Under the pieces are notes generated by a model that ran no database searches, was not told where the DNA came from, and saw nothing but the letters and a program-made list of their open reading frames with translations. From NCBI GenBank assembly GCA_945947715.1, contig CAMEYZ010000144.1, forward strand, positions 1 through 5,644: 5,644 nt of DNA. Reading direction: 5' to 3'. The position numbers and the translations under genes were made by a program. Source of the stretch: an uncultured Clostridia bacterium (GTDB lineage: Bacteria > Bacillota > Clostridia > Oscillospirales > Ruminococcaceae). This document shows, in pieces, positions 5,104-5,644 of the stretch. Within the stretch, counting starts at the first letter, position 1; every line of letters starts with the position of its first letter.

Positions 5104-5644
5104 TTACTTCTTCTTTTTGACCACTGCAAGGGTAACGCCAACAGCAGCCGCTGCAACAACAACGACTATTACTATGACAACTGGAAGGCTAACGCCCGTG
5201 CTTCCAGACTCTGCAGGAGCAGCCTCGGACTGTTCTTCGGAAACAGTGTCATCCTGTGCTTCATCAGAAGCAGCTGTAGTTTCGTCCGCTTCGGTCTCAG
5301 CATCAGCAGATTCTGCAGGAGCAGCCTCAGTTTCCTCATAAACGGGAGCCGCAGTCTGTGTCTCAGGAGGAACATACTCCTCGTTGAAGCCCTCAGCAGT
5401 GGAAACGAAGTTATTGCCCCAGCTGTCGTAGCCCTCTGCGTCGTCAGCAGTGTGGATAGTCACATTCAGATTCTGAAAAACGCTGCCGCCCTTAAGCTCG
5501 GGAGCATTGTCGCCGTAGATGTACACGTCCTTCAGTTCATGGCAGTCGGAAAAGGCTCCGTCGCCTATGGAAGTGACCTGAGGACCTATATAAAACTCAG
5601 TAAATACGCACTTTGAGAAGCAGTACGCAGGAATTTCCGTAACG
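5104..5644 (-). CDS. BspA-type leucine-rich-repeat surface protein, C-terminal part (5' end outside the window)
   Basis: The frame is open from the right edge; 179 complete residues are visible and the start is not in the window. A GTG at 5526 is internal, since the repeat pattern continues upstream of it. Residues 1 to about 45 hold LRR_5/BspA-like repeats, seen in VTSIGDGAFSDCHELKDVYI (17-36) and in a preceding unit ending in EFYIGPQ. Next comes a short domain end (to about 88), then an acidic Glu/Ala/Thr/Ser/Pro linker (about 89-149). A hydrophobic helix of Val, Ile and Ala (about 152-175) and a terminal KKKK complete it. This predicts an exported protein anchored by a C-terminal membrane helix, with lysines inside the cell and the repeats outside. 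No LPXTG sorting motif is present. Such proteins are often inferred to bind host or plant surfaces; the ligand here is unknown. It shares orientation with the his genes but is unrelated in function. Confidence 0.85.
   Translation of the reverse strand, partial: VTEIPAYCFSKCVFTEFYIGPQVTSIGDGAFSDCHELKDVYIYGDNAPELKGGSVFQNLNVTIHTADDAEGYDSWGNNFVSTAEGFNEEYVPPETQTAAPVYEETEAAPAESADAETEADETTAASDEAQDDTVSEEQSEAAPAESGSTGVSLPVVIVIVVVVAAAAVGVTLAVVKKKK
5205..5330 (-). repeat. Direct repeat within the acidic linker of the surface protein
   Basis: Two 24-bp copies at 5205-5228 and 5307-5330 differ at only two bases and share a perfect 17-bp core. They encode EAAPAES twice within the linker. Such repeats allow linker length to change by slippage or recombination between copies; that consequence is inference. 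Confidence 0.7.

Noticed and set aside
5104..5526. A separate 140-residue small protein starting at GTG 5526
   Set aside because: The same frame continues upstream to the window edge with leucine-rich-repeat sequence, and no ribosome binding site precedes the GTG.
1..5644. A novel defence, mobile or biosynthetic system
   Set aside because: Every complete gene is a conserved histidine enzyme and the only other gene is a known type of surface protein. No transposase, integrase, attachment site or unknown conserved cluster is visible.

Overview
The window holds the promoter-proximal part of a histidine biosynthesis operon on the minus strand, plus the 3' end of an unrelated cell-surface protein gene just upstream of it. 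All genes read right to left. The organism is most likely a gut or rumen clostridium (Bacillota, perhaps Ruminococcus or another member of the Oscillospiraceae). The reasons are the hisZ + short hisG arrangement, the strong AGGAGG-type ribosome binding sites, and a BspA-type leucine-rich-repeat protein with an acidic linker, one C-terminal membrane helix and a lysine tail. The genus is inference only.

Layout in transcription order. From 5644 to 5104 lies the C-terminal part of the surface protein, whose 5' end is outside the window. From 5103 to 4962 is a 142-bp AT-rich intergenic region. It contains an 80-bp imperfect palindrome, a near-consensus sigma-A promoter (TTGACA, 17 bp, TGTTATTAT) and an 8-bp tandem repeat that runs from the -10 box into the start of the transcript. 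Next come hisZ (4961-3768), hisG (3754-3116), hisD (3102-1816), hisC (1800-721), hisB (701-120) and the first 40 codons of hisH (120 to beyond the left edge). Gaps between the his genes are 13, 13, 15 and 19 nt, then a 1-nt overlap, so they form one transcription unit.

How the genes work together. HisZ and the short HisG together form the ATP phosphoribosyltransferase that commits PRPP and ATP to histidine. HisB and HisC carry out the dehydration and transamination that give histidinol phosphate, and HisD oxidises histidinol to histidine. HisH supplies ammonia to HisF for the imidazole ring. The genes for HisF, HisA, HisI/E and a histidinol-phosphatase are not in the window and may lie further left.

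The coding content is ordinary and well conserved; I see no novel enzymatic system. The parts worth a second look are the control region (palindrome supplying the -35 box, 8-bp repeats over the -10 and start site, a leader of only about 33 nt) and the gene junctions, where three successive TAA stop codons also begin the next gene's Shine-Dalgarno sequence. Two starts are corrected here: hisD begins at ATG 3102 rather than TTG 3135, and hisG at ATG 3754 rather than ATG 3763.
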